Part shown: positions 38,994 through 49,998 of the stretch, piece by piece
How the letters are laid out: each line of letters begins with the position of its first letter
How positions within the stretch are numbered: the stretch's first letter is position 1
Origin: Trichomonas vaginalis G3
Taxonomy: Eukaryota > Parabasalia > Trichomonadida > Trichomonadidae
NCBI RefSeq assembly: GCF_026262505.1
Contig: NC_067207.1
Coordinates: 17,824,082-17,888,081 of the forward strand
Reading direction: 5' to 3'
Length of the DNA: 64,000 nucleotides
Program-made: the position numbers and the translations under genes
The notes under the pieces: generated by a model
The model's database searches: none
The model's input: only the letters and a program-made list of their open reading frames with translations
Told to the model about the DNA's origin: nothing

Positions 38994-39530
38994 ATGGGTG
39001 GAAATTGCACATGCGTTGGTGACGAAGCTGTTCACCGCGTATTGATGTTAGGTCTGAAATCAGCAGGTAAATCGACGATACTCAATATTATTAAAGAAGA
39101 TCAGCAAATTCGGACATTTCAAGTTAATGATTTTAATACTCAAACTATCAAATGGGAAGACTATGAACTTGTTACATGGGACCTTGGTTCTGCTGAAAAG
39201 CAAAGGCCTCTTTGGCGTCATTATTATGATGGAAGTGTTGCCGTAATTTTTGTTGTAGACTGCTCTGATAAGGAGAAAATTCAATTAGCGAAAACCGAAA
39301 TACACAAAATTGCAGCAGTTCCGGAATTAACGAATTGTCCAATTTTATTTTTAGCCAATAAGCAGGATGTTGATGGAGCAATTGATCAAGAAGAATTGGA
39401 AAAGCTCATTGATGCCGGCGGTACTAAACATCTTACTTATTCTGTCATGCCATGTTCAGCAACAACGAACAAAGGCATTGAAGAAGCATTTGATTGGTTA
39501 CTTAGTAAGATAAAGGAACACATCAAATAA
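38994..39530 (+). CDS. Divergent Arf-family small GTPase
   Basis: 178 residues, Arf length. Gly2 in MGGNCTCV allows N-myristoylation, with Cys residues nearby for palmitoylation. The P-loop is GLKSAGKST. The switch 2 region reads WDLGSAEKQRPLWRHYYDG where Arf has WDVGGQDKIRPLWRHYY, so the second Gly is Ser and the catalytic Gln is Ala. NKQD and CSAT guanine-binding motifs are intact. The enzyme should bind GTP at membranes, but intrinsic hydrolysis may be low. Start ATG 38994 preserves the myristoylation site. It could act in vesicle traffic. Confidence 0.9.
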   Translation: MGGNCTCVGDEAVHRVLMLGLKSAGKSTILNIIKEDQQIRTFQVNDFNTQTIKWEDYELVTWDLGSAEKQRPLWRHYYDGSVAVIFVVDCSDKEKIQLAKTEIHKIAAVPELTNCPILFLANKQDVDGAIDQEELEKLIDAGGTKHLTYSVMPCSATTNKGIEEAFDWLLSKIKEHIK

Positions 39531-40196
39531 TTCACAAACTCTGAAAGCGAAATGACACAATTAATTTTGAAAAACTTTGCTGAATTTAATTTTGAAAATA
39601 GAAGAAGAATGGTATTACTTTCGAAGCGATATCCTATTCAAAAGGAAAGATTTCCTACATTATTTATTTTGTATCTGTTTTATTAGGAATAAAGTTATAA
39701 GTCTGCATATGAATCATCTGTAGAACAATTTTTTGCTCCGAAATCCTTCATTACTTGCAAAACAAAATCAATATATTTATTCAAATAAATAATGTGGATA
39801 AATACATCAGATACAATTTTTTAACCCCTGTTATTATGTATCCCCTAAACATGAATCGGTGAATCGTGTTACAAATTGCTGAACGGTTTTACGCCATGAC
39901 CGTTTAAAAATAGAATAATACGCCATTTTTGGGGCCGAATGGCGGGTACGAAGTAGCCGCCATTCGGCCGAATAACAAAACAATACAAAATTATCGCCGT
40001 CCTTTTTTTTCTTTCTTTCTTTCTCTTTTTTTTTTCTTTCTCTCTCTCTCTCTCTCTTTCTTTTCTCTTTCCTCTTTTTACTCCTCTTTCTCTTTTCATC
40101 ATTAAACGTAGAAAGATATATTAATATTATTTTAAAATTAAAAAAAAATAAAGAAAGTGTAATAAGTAATTATTTAGTTATCGATATATATATGGA
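39531..40196. repeat. Intergenic with hairpin and polypyrimidine tract
   Basis: A 13-bp perfect hairpin (39933-39945 with 39957-39969, GGCCGAATGGCGG) is followed by a roughly 100-base CT-rich tract (about 39996-40099). No gene is supported. Confidence 0.7.
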
Positions 40197-40890
40197 AAGT
40201 GATAATCTGAGGAGGAGTCTGAGGATTAGACCGAGGAGTAGTTTGAGGAGTTTGAGGATAATCTGAGGAGGAGTCTGAGGATAATCTGAGGAGGAGTTTG
40301 AGGATAATCTGAGGAGGAGTCTGAGGATTAGACCGAGGAGTAGTCTGAGGATTAGACCGAGGAGTAGTCTGAGGGGTTTGAGGATAATCTGAGGAGTTTG
40401 AGGATAATCTGAGGAGGAGTCTGAGGATTAGACCGAGGAGTAGTTTGAGGAGTAGTTTGAGGAGTTTTAGGATAATCTGAGGAGGAGTCTGAGGATTAGA
40501 CTGAGGAGTTTGAGGAGTAGTCTGAGGATAATCTGAGGAGTTTGAGGATAATCTGAGCATAATCTGAGGAGGAGTCTGAGGATTAGACTGAGGAGTAGTT
40601 TGAGGATAATCTGAGGAGTTTGAGGATTAGACTGAGGAGTAGTTTGAGGATAATCTGAGGAGGAGTCTGCGGATAATCTGAGGAGTAGTTTCAGGAGTAG
40701 TCTGAGGACTAGTCTGATGAGGAGGACTCTAAGGAGTAGTCTGAAGAGTAGTCTCAGGAGGAAGATCTGAGGAGGAGTCTTATGAGGAAGATCTGAGGAG
40801 TAGTCTGATGAGGAGGGGTCTAAGGAGTAGTCTGAGGATGATGAGTAATCTGATAAGGAGTAGTCTGAGGATGATCTGAGGATAACCTGA
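40197..40890. repeat. Long degenerate tandem repeat (GAGGAGTCTGAGGATTAGAC)
   Basis: About 700 bases of irregular 10-40 bp units built from GAGGAGT, CTGAGGATAATCTGAGGAG and GATTAGACCGAGGAGTAG. Reading frames on either strand are low-complexity and not credible as protein. The repeats become worn toward 40900. Confidence 0.85.
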
Positions 40891-41698
40891 TGACTAGTCT
40901 AGGAGTGGTCTAATAAAAATGTAAAATATTTTCAAAGAAAAAATTCTATGAATTTTATATTTTAATTCTTAGCATTATACTGAATAAAATAAACATAAAT
41001 ATCAAAATTTGAAATTGAACACGCCAAAAATTGATAATCCACATTCAATATTTTGTAAGTGGCGTACATTTTGAATACTCGCCATACGCCTTGGAGTTCT
41101 CAATTTTGAATTCGCCTTTATTTGGGCGACCTCAGAAAAATACGCCATTAAGAAAATATTGTATGAGATTTTAAATTTGAACACGCTCTACCTTAAGGAA
41201 TTAAATTTATTAAGATATATTTATATATAATAAACGATTACTTAAAAAAAGTATTTCATCGCTTATGTAAGTTTCAAAAAAATCACGAAAATAAAAAAAT
41301 CAAGATTAAAATTTTATTTTTAATTTTTGAATTTCTCAAATGGCGAAATTTTTGGGCGAACAAAAAAAATGTACGCCTGGTCAAATGGCGTGTTTAACGC
41401 ATCCCTATTACAATTTCAAATCGCAATTGAGAAAAAAATTACATTTTTATTCAGAAAAATTTTGATTTTCGTACTTTTTGATTTTTTTCAGGATCATTAA
41501 ACGAGCGTTTGTACTTCATTTTTGAATCAGGTTCTATGTTTCGTGTTTTATGGGAAATCTAATTATTATCAAACAAATGATTGCATCAATCAATAGTCCG
41601 TCGACCATCTGAACAACTCCATATAAATAGTCTGGCTTCTTGGTCTTATGGCAAGCAGAATAGTGCTTTCTCACTGAATTTTATAAATTTTTAATTTG
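40891..41698. other. Intergenic with dispersed TACGCCATT/GGCG motifs
   Basis: Segments such as GGCGTACATTTTGAATACTC, TACGCCATTAAG and AAATGGCGTGTTTAACGC echo TACGCCATTTTTGG at 39920. They may be worn transposon debris. No gene. Confidence 0.4.
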
Positions 41699-41706
41699 TC
41701 ACTTTT
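41699..41706 (+). promoter_or_regulatory. Initiator (TCACTTTT) of the ankyrin gene
   Basis: TCACTTTT with A at 41701 lies 17 bases before the ATG at 41718, the usual trichomonad spacing. It supports that start. Confidence 0.65.
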
Positions 41707-41717
41707 TTACATAAAAA

Positions 41718-43847
41718 ATGTTTACGGAAGATTCTCTGCCTCCTGAGTTTCATACAATCTTCGATTTCTGCGATCTTTGCTTTTCAATTGACCAAAGTAA
41801 TCTACCAAGAATACAAGAAATGATCAAAGAAGTTATTGAAAAATCTATTCTTACAATTTACCAGATTTTATCAATCGTTGATTGCGTTTTAATGTGCAAA
41901 ATACATGATAGGAACGGTACCCTAAGATTTGTCCATAAATTGTTGGATCTTTACGAATTTGATTTTTCAAAAGTTACTGAAATACAATATCCATTCCTAT
42001 TTCTCGCGCTTATCCAGTTCCAAAAGATCAATGCCGAAAGTGAGATAGTCGCAGATTTGGAAACAGGACCATTGACTGAAGCAGATCTCAGATCAATAGA
42101 TGAAACAGGTTCATTGGGCAATTCCATTAAAAATGATGACCTTGATAAGCTTATAGAATACTCTGCTGATCCAAAATTCTCAGTTGAACAAAGAATTTTC
42201 CAAAATTCTTTATTAGAATTAGCTGCTTTGTATGGATCATTGAATTGCTTCAAATTCTTGCAAGTTAAAGGTGCTAAATTCACAGAGAAAACAGTTATGA
42301 ACAGTATCAAATCTGATAATTACGAAATTTTTCACATTGCGGAACAAAATGTGAAAATAAACAAAAAAATGTTAGATGAAGCAATTTTACAACACAACGA
42401 TCCAATTATCAACTACATCATTGATAAGTACTCCATTAATTATAGCTACTCTGCTTGCGCAAAATCCTTTAACTTCAAATATTTATTTAATAAATTAATC
42501 CAATCAGGAGATATCAACAATTTTGATTCTCCTGATGGAAATTGTTTGTTGTGTTTATGCGGTACATGTTTTGATATGTTTGTTAAGTTCTTATGCGAGC
42601 ATGGCGCAGACGCAAATATATTCGATAGCCAAGGCCACACTCCTATTTATTATGCGACAGAATATTGTGAATCCAAAAACATGAAAATTCTCATTGAACA
42701 TGGAGCTGATATTTTCAAAGCGAAATATGAAGACAACCAAATGAACATTTTAATGAAAGCATGCAAGAGTAATGATTTAGAAGTTGTTAAGACTATTATG
42801 GATTGCAAGGATAGACCAGAATTTTATAAGTTCTTGAAGGAAACAGATATTGATGGGAAAACTTCACTTCATTTTGCAATTGGAAGTGGAAACATTGAAA
42901 TCATTGATTTGCTTATAGATAGTGGTTTAGATATAAATTGTGCTGATAGAGCTAAGTGCACACCATTTATGGTTGCCTGCCATATTCACGGAAATGACAT
43001 TAATTTGCTCAAGCATCTCATCGAAAAAGGTGCAGACATTCATAAGAAAGATCATATTGGATGCACTTGTTTAAGTTATCTTGTTGATGAAGAACAACTT
43101 GAAGGATTAAAGTTCTTAGTTGAACAAGGTGCAGACATAAATGTAAGGAACCAATTAGGAACAACTCCTCTTCTTAAAGTTGCCGATACTAATAACACAG
43201 AAATTGCTAAATACCTTATCGAAAAAGGTGCAAATGTAAATTATACAGGATACAAAGGAATTTCTCCATTAATGAAAGCATCGAAACACAACTGTTTAGG
43301 AACAATCAAACTGTTATTAGAGCATGGTGCTGATAGATATAAAACAAATGATGAAGGCATGAATTGTTTAGAATTCGCCATAAGTGCAAACAGTTATGAT
43401 GCTGTTAAATTGCTATTGGAAAATGGAATTGATCCAAACAAAGGAAGATCTCCACTCTTGATGGCGTGTGCAAATAACTACACAGAAATCATTCAGCTCC
43501 TTATTGATCATGGATGCAAGATCGATACAATTCATGAAAATGGAATTCAGCCTTTGACAATGGCCATTTTCATGAGACAATATGAAGCTGTAAAAGTTCT
43601 TGTCGAAAATGGAGCTGACTTTGACATAAGATATAACGGAGAACCAATGGTTTTAATGGCTTTGAGAGTTCAGGATCCATTGATAGCTGCTTATCTAGTA
43701 AGAAAAGGAGCAAACATTAATTATTATTTTGAAAAGATGAACTTTGTTGTTTATTGCATTGTTCACAAGATTTTCCCTGTATTGGATGCAATTAGTGAAA
43801 CATATCCAGAATTATGGAATGAAATTATAGGAAAAACTGCTAACTAA
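41718..43847 (+). CDS. Ankyrin-repeat protein, DUF3447 type
   Basis: 709 residues. The N-terminal 180 residues are helical and resemble the DUF3447 region typical of trichomonad ankyrin proteins (LLELAALYGSLNCFKFL). From about residue 290 to the end, a run of 30-35-residue ankyrin units follows with the DGKTSLHFAIGSGN, LLIDSGLDIN, LLLEHGAD and PLLMACANNY patterns. Such proteins serve as protein-binding scaffolds in the cytosol; the partner is unknown. The last unit is degenerate and ends the protein. The initiator TCACTTTT just upstream supports the start. The frame is whole. Confidence 0.9.
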   Translation: MFTEDSLPPEFHTIFDFCDLCFSIDQSNLPRIQEMIKEVIEKSILTIYQILSIVDCVLMCKIHDRNGTLRFVHKLLDLYEFDFSKVTEIQYPFLFLALIQFQKINAESEIVADLETGPLTEADLRSIDETGSLGNSIKNDDLDKLIEYSADPKFSVEQRIFQNSLLELAALYGSLNCFKFLQVKGAKFTEKTVMNSIKSDNYEIFHIAEQNVKINKKMLDEAILQHNDPIINYIIDKYSINYSYSACAKSFNFKYLFNKLIQSGDINNFDSPDGNCLLCLCGTCFDMFVKFLCEHGADANIFDSQGHTPIYYATEYCESKNMKILIEHGADIFKAKYEDNQMNILMKACKSNDLEVVKTIMDCKDRPEFYKFLKETDIDGKTSLHFAIGSGNIEIIDLLIDSGLDINCADRAKCTPFMVACHIHGNDINLLKHLIEKGADIHKKDHIGCTCLSYLVDEEQLEGLKFLVEQGADINVRNQLGTTPLLKVADTNNTEIAKYLIEKGANVNYTGYKGISPLMKASKHNCLGTIKLLLEHGADRYKTNDEGMNCLEFAISANSYDAVKLLLENGIDPNKGRSPLLMACANNYTEIIQLLIDHGCKIDTIHENGIQPLTMAIFMRQYEAVKVLVENGADFDIRYNGEPMVLMALRVQDPLIAAYLVRKGANINYYFEKMNFVVYCIVHKIFPVLDAISETYPELWNEIIGKTAN

Positions 43848-44474
43848 TATTAGATTAATAAAGATTTCTATTATTTTTCTATTAAATTTTGGAGATTTTT
43901 ATTTTATTAAAATTTCAATTAACAATATTATAAAAAATATTGAGGGTTAAACTAGCACAATACAAATATTTTACGAAATGAAATAGAAACAATTCAAATA
44001 GATAATTTCTAAATTAAAGCAATTAACTCACAAAGTAAGTTCTCTTTGGAACGTATGCTGTGGTGGTTCAATAAAATAATAAATCAACATAAACGAAAAG
44101 TAAAAATCTTTAGAGTCAGAACCATTAAATTAAATCTTTAGAATTGTAAATCAATTTTCAATCTTTGCAGAATTTTAGGAGCTGTAATGTATTGTATCTC
44201 TAATCCCGATATGCTAATTCAGGCATTATTGTTGATGAGCTTCTTGGAAAATATGAAACTACAAATCGATGCATTTAATGCGTTGCTTTATAATTGCATC
44301 AACAGTTACAATAGGAATTTGATCTAAAAGAAGAAAAAGAAACAATGATATCAAGTTTGTCACTTTTTCATTTTTTATTTTCACACTTCATTTCAGAAAC
44401 ATGCATATCTTGGTACGCAATGAATTAACTCCATATTGTGATAGAATTAACCTTTGTCAAAACACACCCTATAG
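43848..44474. other. Intergenic, AT-rich
   Basis: An initiator-like TTTGTCACTTTTTC lies near 44356-44370, about 105 bases before the small ORF at 44475. Nothing else is seen. Confidence 0.4.
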
Positions 44475-44735
44475 ATGCCAATGATAAGAAGCTTTTTGAA
44501 AAAATTAGGCGAATTTTATTTAGTATTAGCTGGAGTCATTCGATATTCACTACAATATGAATTGATGAATTATCGATTCTCAAACAATACTGGCAATAGA
44601 GTAATATTACTTCAAAATACTTGTGAAAAATTTTTTGTTCTTAATTGCTCTGCCAATAATATGAATACTTCATTAGTGTACGTTGATATAGATGAGAAAG
44701 CTATCGAGAGAAAGGTAGCTATGTTTATTATTTAA
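44475..44735 (+). CDS. Small hypothetical ORF
   Basis: 86 codons from ATG 44475. Composition is plausible (SFLKKLGEFYLVLAGVIRYS) but no domain, repeat or strong promoter supports it. It may be chance or a relic. Confidence 0.25.
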   Translation: MPMIRSFLKKLGEFYLVLAGVIRYSLQYELMNYRFSNNTGNRVILLQNTCEKFFVLNCSANNMNTSLVYVDIDEKAIERKVAMFII

Positions 44736-46027
44736 ATGAAAATAGCAAACCTTTGAATTGCGTTCACAATTGAGCAATGATTAAATGACAATTTTTGTTT
44801 GAAATACACAAGTAGATGATATTCTTATGATTTGAAGGTAGTTTTGATAATCACGAATAAAAAAAGTTATTTCACGGTCTTTTTTTGAAATAATCGAAAA
44901 ACAGTATATAGAAAGCAGACTCAAAAAGTAAATAACTCTCAATTTCAAAACATGGCGTTCGAATAATTTTATCTAATTGAGAAAAAGTTTTAGTGATGAT
45001 AGTGTTATTTTAGTAAATAACAGGCAAGAAAAAATATTGATAAAGAACGTAGGGTTTCAAAAAAAAATTATTGTGAGTACGGAATCAAATGATTGGATAT
45101 GTTTTTTGGAAATAGAATTAAACCTGAGTAATGAATTGTGGGTGTTGACAAACAAATTAAAAGTTAAAACGCTAGTTATGAAAACTGGGTTTCAAATTTT
45201 AGCTTTTGAGCATAATAAAAATAATGTTGCCCAAAAATTAACATGTTACAAATACAATAGGAATAAAAAATGTAGAGTTCAAAAATTTTGAATATTCATG
45301 ATGAATTACTTTTGAGATGCTTTATTTGAAAAGAAACAACTTATACGAAATGCTATTATTTTTGGCTGAAATCCAAGAACTGGAGAAGTGTAAATAATGT
45401 AAGATTTTACATAAAAAAGGTGCAACTTTAAAACATTATTGATGTTGAAAATATATTAAGATTATGATAATATAAATTTGAATGCTTATTTTTTGAATGA
45501 TATATTCTTCGTATTTATGAGAGTATTTAAAAAATTTGTGAAGACTCTCAAAACACGTTTGCAACTTTAATCTCAAATCGTATATTGTTTATAATTGGTG
45601 AATCCATTCATATTTCATAAATTACTGTAACTGATATTTTCATTTTGAATTAATTTTTCAAGACCTAATTCAATGATATTTCAAATTCATATATGTATAA
45701 TTTAACTAACTAATCTTGCTAGAATACTAGAAATATTCTACCCAAATTAAATCAAATAACCTTCTCAAAAAACAATATGCGGCACGTTAAAGTCTATTAT
45801 TTGAAGAATTTAACTCTATACACAGTGTTATATCAAACTAAGATAAAGGTATAAACTATAACGTGCTATGCATTGAAAAGTTGATAAATAACCTATTCAA
45901 TTTTTTTCAATTATATTATTTCAGCGAATAAATCCTATTATATATGATTATTAAAGACAAATATCTGATTTTAACTTTTGAAAATTATTCAATATTTTCT
46001 GTGAATGTAAAAGAACTATATTTTATC
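44736..46027. other. Intergenic, AT-rich
   Basis: A frame near 44977-45291 lacks an ATG at its start and has no support. Otherwise nothing is seen in this 1.3-kb stretch. Confidence 0.45.
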
Positions 46028-46975
46028 ATGGAGCAAAAGGAGATTGACTTTCTTAAAACACAAAATATCACAGTCAAACAGAGTATCGCAAAGGGTGGCT
46101 TTGACGAAGTATTTTTGGTCTATTCATCTCAATACAAAAGCGATTTTGCTTTAAAGAAAATCCAGACAAAGCGTTTTAATAGAGCAGAAGTTGAATGCCT
46201 TAAAGCAATTGATCATGTTAATATAATGAACCTTTACAAATACTTTTACTTTGATGGCTGCGTGTATTTATTAACGGAATATTGTCCGTTTGATCTCTAC
46301 CATCTTCTTAAAGAGAAGGGTTCTTTGTCAGAAGACTTACTTCAGAAATATTGTCTCCAAATTGTTAGCTCTATTAAGGCATGCCATGATCACAATATTG
46401 CTCACAATGATATCAAGCCTTCCAATTTCTTACTTGACAAATATGGAAGGATAAAGGCCTGCGATTTTGGAATTTCTACTATTTTCAAATCAGAGCCAAC
46501 AAGCAGTTCATCAAAAGGAACTTTATTATTTATGGCTCCTGAAATGTTAGCTGAGAAAAAGCACAATCCACTTAAAGCAGATATTTGGGCTTTAGGTGTC
46601 ACATTATTCTACTTAGCTACAAGAACATATCCTTTCCTTGCTTCAGATTCGAAACTCTTATTGAAAGTTATCAACGATGGTGGAGTTCCACTTAAGGCAG
46701 TTTCAAATCCTCTTCTCAGAAACGTCATTGCGAGGTGCTTAGAATACGATCCAAATACTCGTGCTGATGTTAATGAACTCTTAGAAATGCCTTATTTTAA
46801 TAGTGGATGCAACGAAACCAAAGTCAATCACGTTGGTTCTTCCATATCTCCATTCCATCCAATCATTAAGCCAAAGATTGCTTATGATTCAAAGTTAGGA
46901 TTGAGTCATCTTTCCTTGATTCCATCGAGGAGACCTCCATCTTTATCCAACATTCATTCAAATAATACTCATTAG
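46028..46975 (+). CDS. Serine/threonine protein kinase (CAMK/Snf1-like small kinase)
   Basis: 315 residues from ATG 46028 (MEQKEIDF); an in-frame ATG at 45944 would add a non-conserved hydrophobic stretch. Kinase landmarks: Gly loop SIAKGGFDEVFLV, VAIK-type FALKKI, the catalytic loop IAHNDIKPSNFLL (HND instead of HRD), the DFG motif ACDFGIS, LFMAPEM for APE, and a RADVNELL Arg before the end. The lobe ends near residue 260 and a Ser/Pro-rich tail follows. Catalytic Asp and Lys are present, so activity is likely, probably independent of loop phosphorylation because the HRD Arg is missing. Confidence 0.88.
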   Translation: MEQKEIDFLKTQNITVKQSIAKGGFDEVFLVYSSQYKSDFALKKIQTKRFNRAEVECLKAIDHVNIMNLYKYFYFDGCVYLLTEYCPFDLYHLLKEKGSLSEDLLQKYCLQIVSSIKACHDHNIAHNDIKPSNFLLDKYGRIKACDFGISTIFKSEPTSSSSKGTLLFMAPEMLAEKKHNPLKADIWALGVTLFYLATRTYPFLASDSKLLLKVINDGGVPLKAVSNPLLRNVIARCLEYDPNTRADVNELLEMPYFNSGCNETKVNHVGSSISPFHPIIKPKIAYDSKLGLSHLSLIPSRRPPSLSNIHSNNTH

Positions 46976-47477
46976 TCATTACCATGAAAAATGTTAGTAA
47001 ATGTTATTAACCATGTTTTATTTAAATTCCATATGTTTTTACTAGTATTGATCCAAACACTTGGTTACTGCCGAACAGTAGTTTGGAGTGTTTCTTATTT
47101 ATGATCAAAATTAAGGAATTAAATAAAATGTTAATTAGTCGCAGCGGGGTTCACAAGTATTGCGCCTTAGTTACATTATGTCATAAAAACCGAGCAGTAT
47201 TTAAGTGGATCAATGTTTTGAATAGTCTCAAAGAAATCTACGCCATTAGCGTCACTTTTTGTTCGACTGTTTTTTTCACTCTTCTTATGACTCAACAATT
47301 TTGTAAATATTTAAATGGTCGAAACGAGACTTGCTATCTGAGCAAGTGAATGTGGAGTACTTCTCATCCAGAAAACCATAAAATTTTTTAATTGGGCAGT
47401 GTAAAAAGAATTTTTTTTATCGTAGGGGATAACAATTCAAAATTTGTCACTTTTGTCTCAAAATCTATTAATTTATT
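46976..47477. promoter_or_regulatory. Intergenic with phosphatase initiator
   Basis: TCACTTTT at 47447-47454 lies about 30 bases before the phosphatase ATG at 47478 and is the likely start site. A short frame at 47083-47349 in this interval is not supported. Confidence 0.5.
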
Positions 47478-48395
47478 ATGGAACTTGATATTGATAAATT
47501 GATTAGTTGGGTCAGTGAAGGAAATCCACCAGAGGAGGAAGATGTCACAGCCTTGATAGATTTGGTAACACCAATTTTTGACAGTGAGCCAAATTTATTA
47601 AAAATTCAGCCACCTTTAAAGATTTGTGGCGATTCACATGGTCAACTCTATGACTCTCTGAAAATGTTTGAGCTTAGCCCTGCAGCTCCTGACACAAGAT
47701 ATCTTTTTTTGGGAGATTACGTAGATAGAGGTGCCTTTTCAATAGAACTACTTACATTACTACTTGCATACAAACTCAAATACCCTAATGATTTCTTCTT
47801 ATTGCGTGGAAATCACGAAACTATTGCCGTGAACAGTGAATACGGATTCCAGGCCGAGATAGAGGCAAAATATGGAAAACATACTCTATTTGACAAATGC
47901 AACGAGTTATTTAAATCGATGCCCGTCGCAGCACTCGTTGATAATAGATTGTTGTGTCTTCATGGCGGAATTTGTCCACAACTACAGACTATTGAACAGA
48001 TTGATGAATTTGACCGCCACGTCGAACCAGACTATACTAGCCTTCTCAGTAACATAATCTGGAGTGATCCTTCTGAATCAATTCATAAATGGCAAAGAAG
48101 TGATCGTAGAAGTGGATATTTGTTTGGGGAAGAGCAAATTGCAAAGTTTTTAGCGGATAATCACCTACAGGCTTTAGTCAGAAGCCACGAAATGGTTGAT
48201 GGTTTCAGAATTCAATTTGATGGCAAAGTTATTACAGTATGGAATGCTCCAAACTACTGCTATTACTGCGGAAACAATGGGTCATTCATGCTTGTTGGTA
48301 ATTCTGCTGAAGAAGACTCTTTTGTCGTTTTCTCGCCAATGCCTGCTGAAAGAAGAAGAAAACCAATGCAATCTGACAACCCTTATTTCTTATGA
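47478..48395 (+). CDS. PP2A/PP4/PP6-like protein phosphatase catalytic subunit
   Basis: 305 residues with the PPP metallophosphatase motifs: GDSHGQ (usual GDIHGQ), GDYVDRG, LLRGNHE, and the HGG and RSHEMV metal/phosphate ligands. The SAPNYC position reads WNAPNYCYYCGN as in PP2A-like enzymes, and the C-terminus NPYFL resembles the methylatable end of PP2A/PP6. It removes phosphate from Ser/Thr in cytosol or nucleus, normally with regulatory subunits. Start ATG 47478 follows the initiator TCACTTTT. The frame is whole. Confidence 0.9.
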   Translation: MELDIDKLISWVSEGNPPEEEDVTALIDLVTPIFDSEPNLLKIQPPLKICGDSHGQLYDSLKMFELSPAAPDTRYLFLGDYVDRGAFSIELLTLLLAYKLKYPNDFFLLRGNHETIAVNSEYGFQAEIEAKYGKHTLFDKCNELFKSMPVAALVDNRLLCLHGGICPQLQTIEQIDEFDRHVEPDYTSLLSNIIWSDPSESIHKWQRSDRRSGYLFGEEQIAKFLADNHLQALVRSHEMVDGFRIQFDGKVITVWNAPNYCYYCGNNGSFMLVGNSAEEDSFVVFSPMPAERRRKPMQSDNPYFL

Positions 48396-48819
48396 AGTAT
48401 TTATCTTTGTTAATATTAATATAAATACGTAATTTCTATCTATTTTATATTTAGCCACTGAAATTATTCAAAACAAACTAATTTGTCATAAATAAAATCA
48501 CTGTTCTCATCAAAAGAAATATATAACTCATTAGGAAAATCAATTTAAACTATTAAATAATATTAATATTTTTCAATATATCGATTATTAAGTATTGTCC
48601 TTATAATTTGTTTAATAATGTATGAATGGAATTCGGATCTCTTTCCGAAATCCATTAATTAAGATCCAATAACAATCGAGTAAAAATATTCCGATTGAAA
48701 AAAGATCAATGATAAGAAAAAATGGAGTAATTTTGTCTTACAATGTGTATTTTTAAATATCAAAACTATAAATCAAATAAAAAGAAAATAATAAATCTAA
48801 AAAAAAGAAAGAGAAGAAA
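48396..48819. other. Intergenic, AT-rich, between convergent genes
   Basis: No gene. The region holds the ends of the phosphatase and the P-loop gene. Confidence 0.5.
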
Positions 48820-49998
48820 TTAACACATTGCTGTAAAAACAGCCTTATTAGATGGTTGTAAAATTAACTCATTATCTAAGTATAAGAGGCCCTGCTCGAT
48901 TAAATCATAGAAATCACTGATATGTTTCTCAGTTGTTGGATGGAATTGGTAAGGAGCACTACAGAATGCCTTAACTGTTGTATTATCACGTGATTCTACG
49001 TTAACAATGTTCTTAAGTCTTGTTTGTTCGTTAGAAATTGCAACATCAAGGTTGATTCCGAGTTTGCGGGCTTCAAACATAGAAGATAAGCTTCCAGGAT
49101 GCGTTCCAAACGCTCCTATGATCTTCTTTATCTCTTGTGGTGAGAAAATCTTATAATGAGAAGTATATTCGCGTTCTGCATTTTCTATGTCCTGCATTTC
49201 AATGAAACGGAAAGCGTTACCCCAGCGGTGCTGTATTTTGAGAAGGCTGTTCTTTATTTCAAAGAAAACAGGGATTTTGTGATTCAAGTGACTTCTTGCG
49301 GAAAGATATGACTCGATTGCATCAGCAAGTTTGATACCAAACTCAGGATCATTCGGTGCTGTAATGTTGTAAATTCTATCGTAGTTTTGGATGATAACAA
49401 TTGGAGCTAATGCGTGGTAGTTAAGAGATAATAATCTGCCGAACTCGAATACACTTCTCTGAGAGAATTTATGATCAAGAAGGTGGTTAAGTTGGGAATA
49501 TAAAGAGAAATAAAGATTTTTGAGTTTGTCTGGGAGTGGAGTGGCTTCTGGTAGGTTTAAATTGGCATCATAGTTAAAATCAACAATTTTCTTGAGGTTA
49601 CTTGAACTGATTATTTGTTTTATGATATTAAATTGTTCAATTGCTGAAATTCTGAATACAGACAACAAATCTTCATATGTATTAACTGACTTGAGGTCGA
49701 TATTGAGGACTAATCTTCCAAGCTGCGTTTGAGTATCGCTGAAATAATTCAAAGCACGTGATTTACCGCTTTCTTGGCGTCCAGTGATAAGTGCGACGTA
49801 AGAAACTGGTAATGTTGTAATGTAATTGTAAAATGTTGCATTCATTTGAGAACTTAACACAAATGGAAGTTTTCCATCAAGTGTTGCCTCGAAAATTTCT
49901 GTTTTTCGTGTAAGAATAAGTATAATGGCAACCAAAAGAACAATTGCCCCTGCAAGATAGATTTTAACTTGGTTTGGAATCGATTGAAGAGATTTCAT
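48820..49998 (-). CDS. Membrane-anchored P-loop ATPase (AAA/STAND-like)
   Basis: 392 residues. One N-terminal membrane span (IYLAGAIVLLVAIILIL) at about residues 13-30 is followed by a soluble domain with Walker A GRQESGKS near 73 and a Walker B-like strand APIVIIQNYDR near 200. A helical C-terminal part (winged-helix-like) ends TAMC. The arrangement resembles the archaeal-type ATPase/STAND group found in trichomonads. Function unknown; it probably faces the cytosol from an internal membrane. Start ATG 49998 precedes the span, and the frame is whole. Confidence 0.75.
   Translation of the reverse strand: MKSLQSIPNQVKIYLAGAIVLLVAIILILTRKTEIFEATLDGKLPFVLSSQMNATFYNYITTLPVSYVALITGRQESGKSRALNYFSDTQTQLGRLVLNIDLKSVNTYEDLLSVFRISAIEQFNIIKQIISSSNLKKIVDFNYDANLNLPEATPLPDKLKNLYFSLYSQLNHLLDHKFSQRSVFEFGRLLSLNYHALAPIVIIQNYDRIYNITAPNDPEFGIKLADAIESYLSARSHLNHKIPVFFEIKNSLLKIQHRWGNAFRFIEMQDIENAEREYTSHYKIFSPQEIKKIIGAFGTHPGSLSSMFEARKLGINLDVAISNEQTRLKNIVNVESRDNTTVKAFCSAPYQFHPTTEKHISDFYDLIEQGLLYLDNELILQPSNKAVFTAMC

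Noticed and set aside
40174-40560. 128-codon minus ORF of Ser/Pro/Gln/Leu repeats
   Set aside because: A frame through the degenerate GAGGAGTCTGAGG tandem repeat, with a composition that changes between halves.
44977-45291. 104-codon plus ORF
   Set aside because: Starts without ATG and has no promoter, domain or repeat support.
47083-47349. 88-codon plus ORF between kinase and phosphatase
   Set aside because: No initiator, no domain, and the composition is that of random AT-rich DNA.
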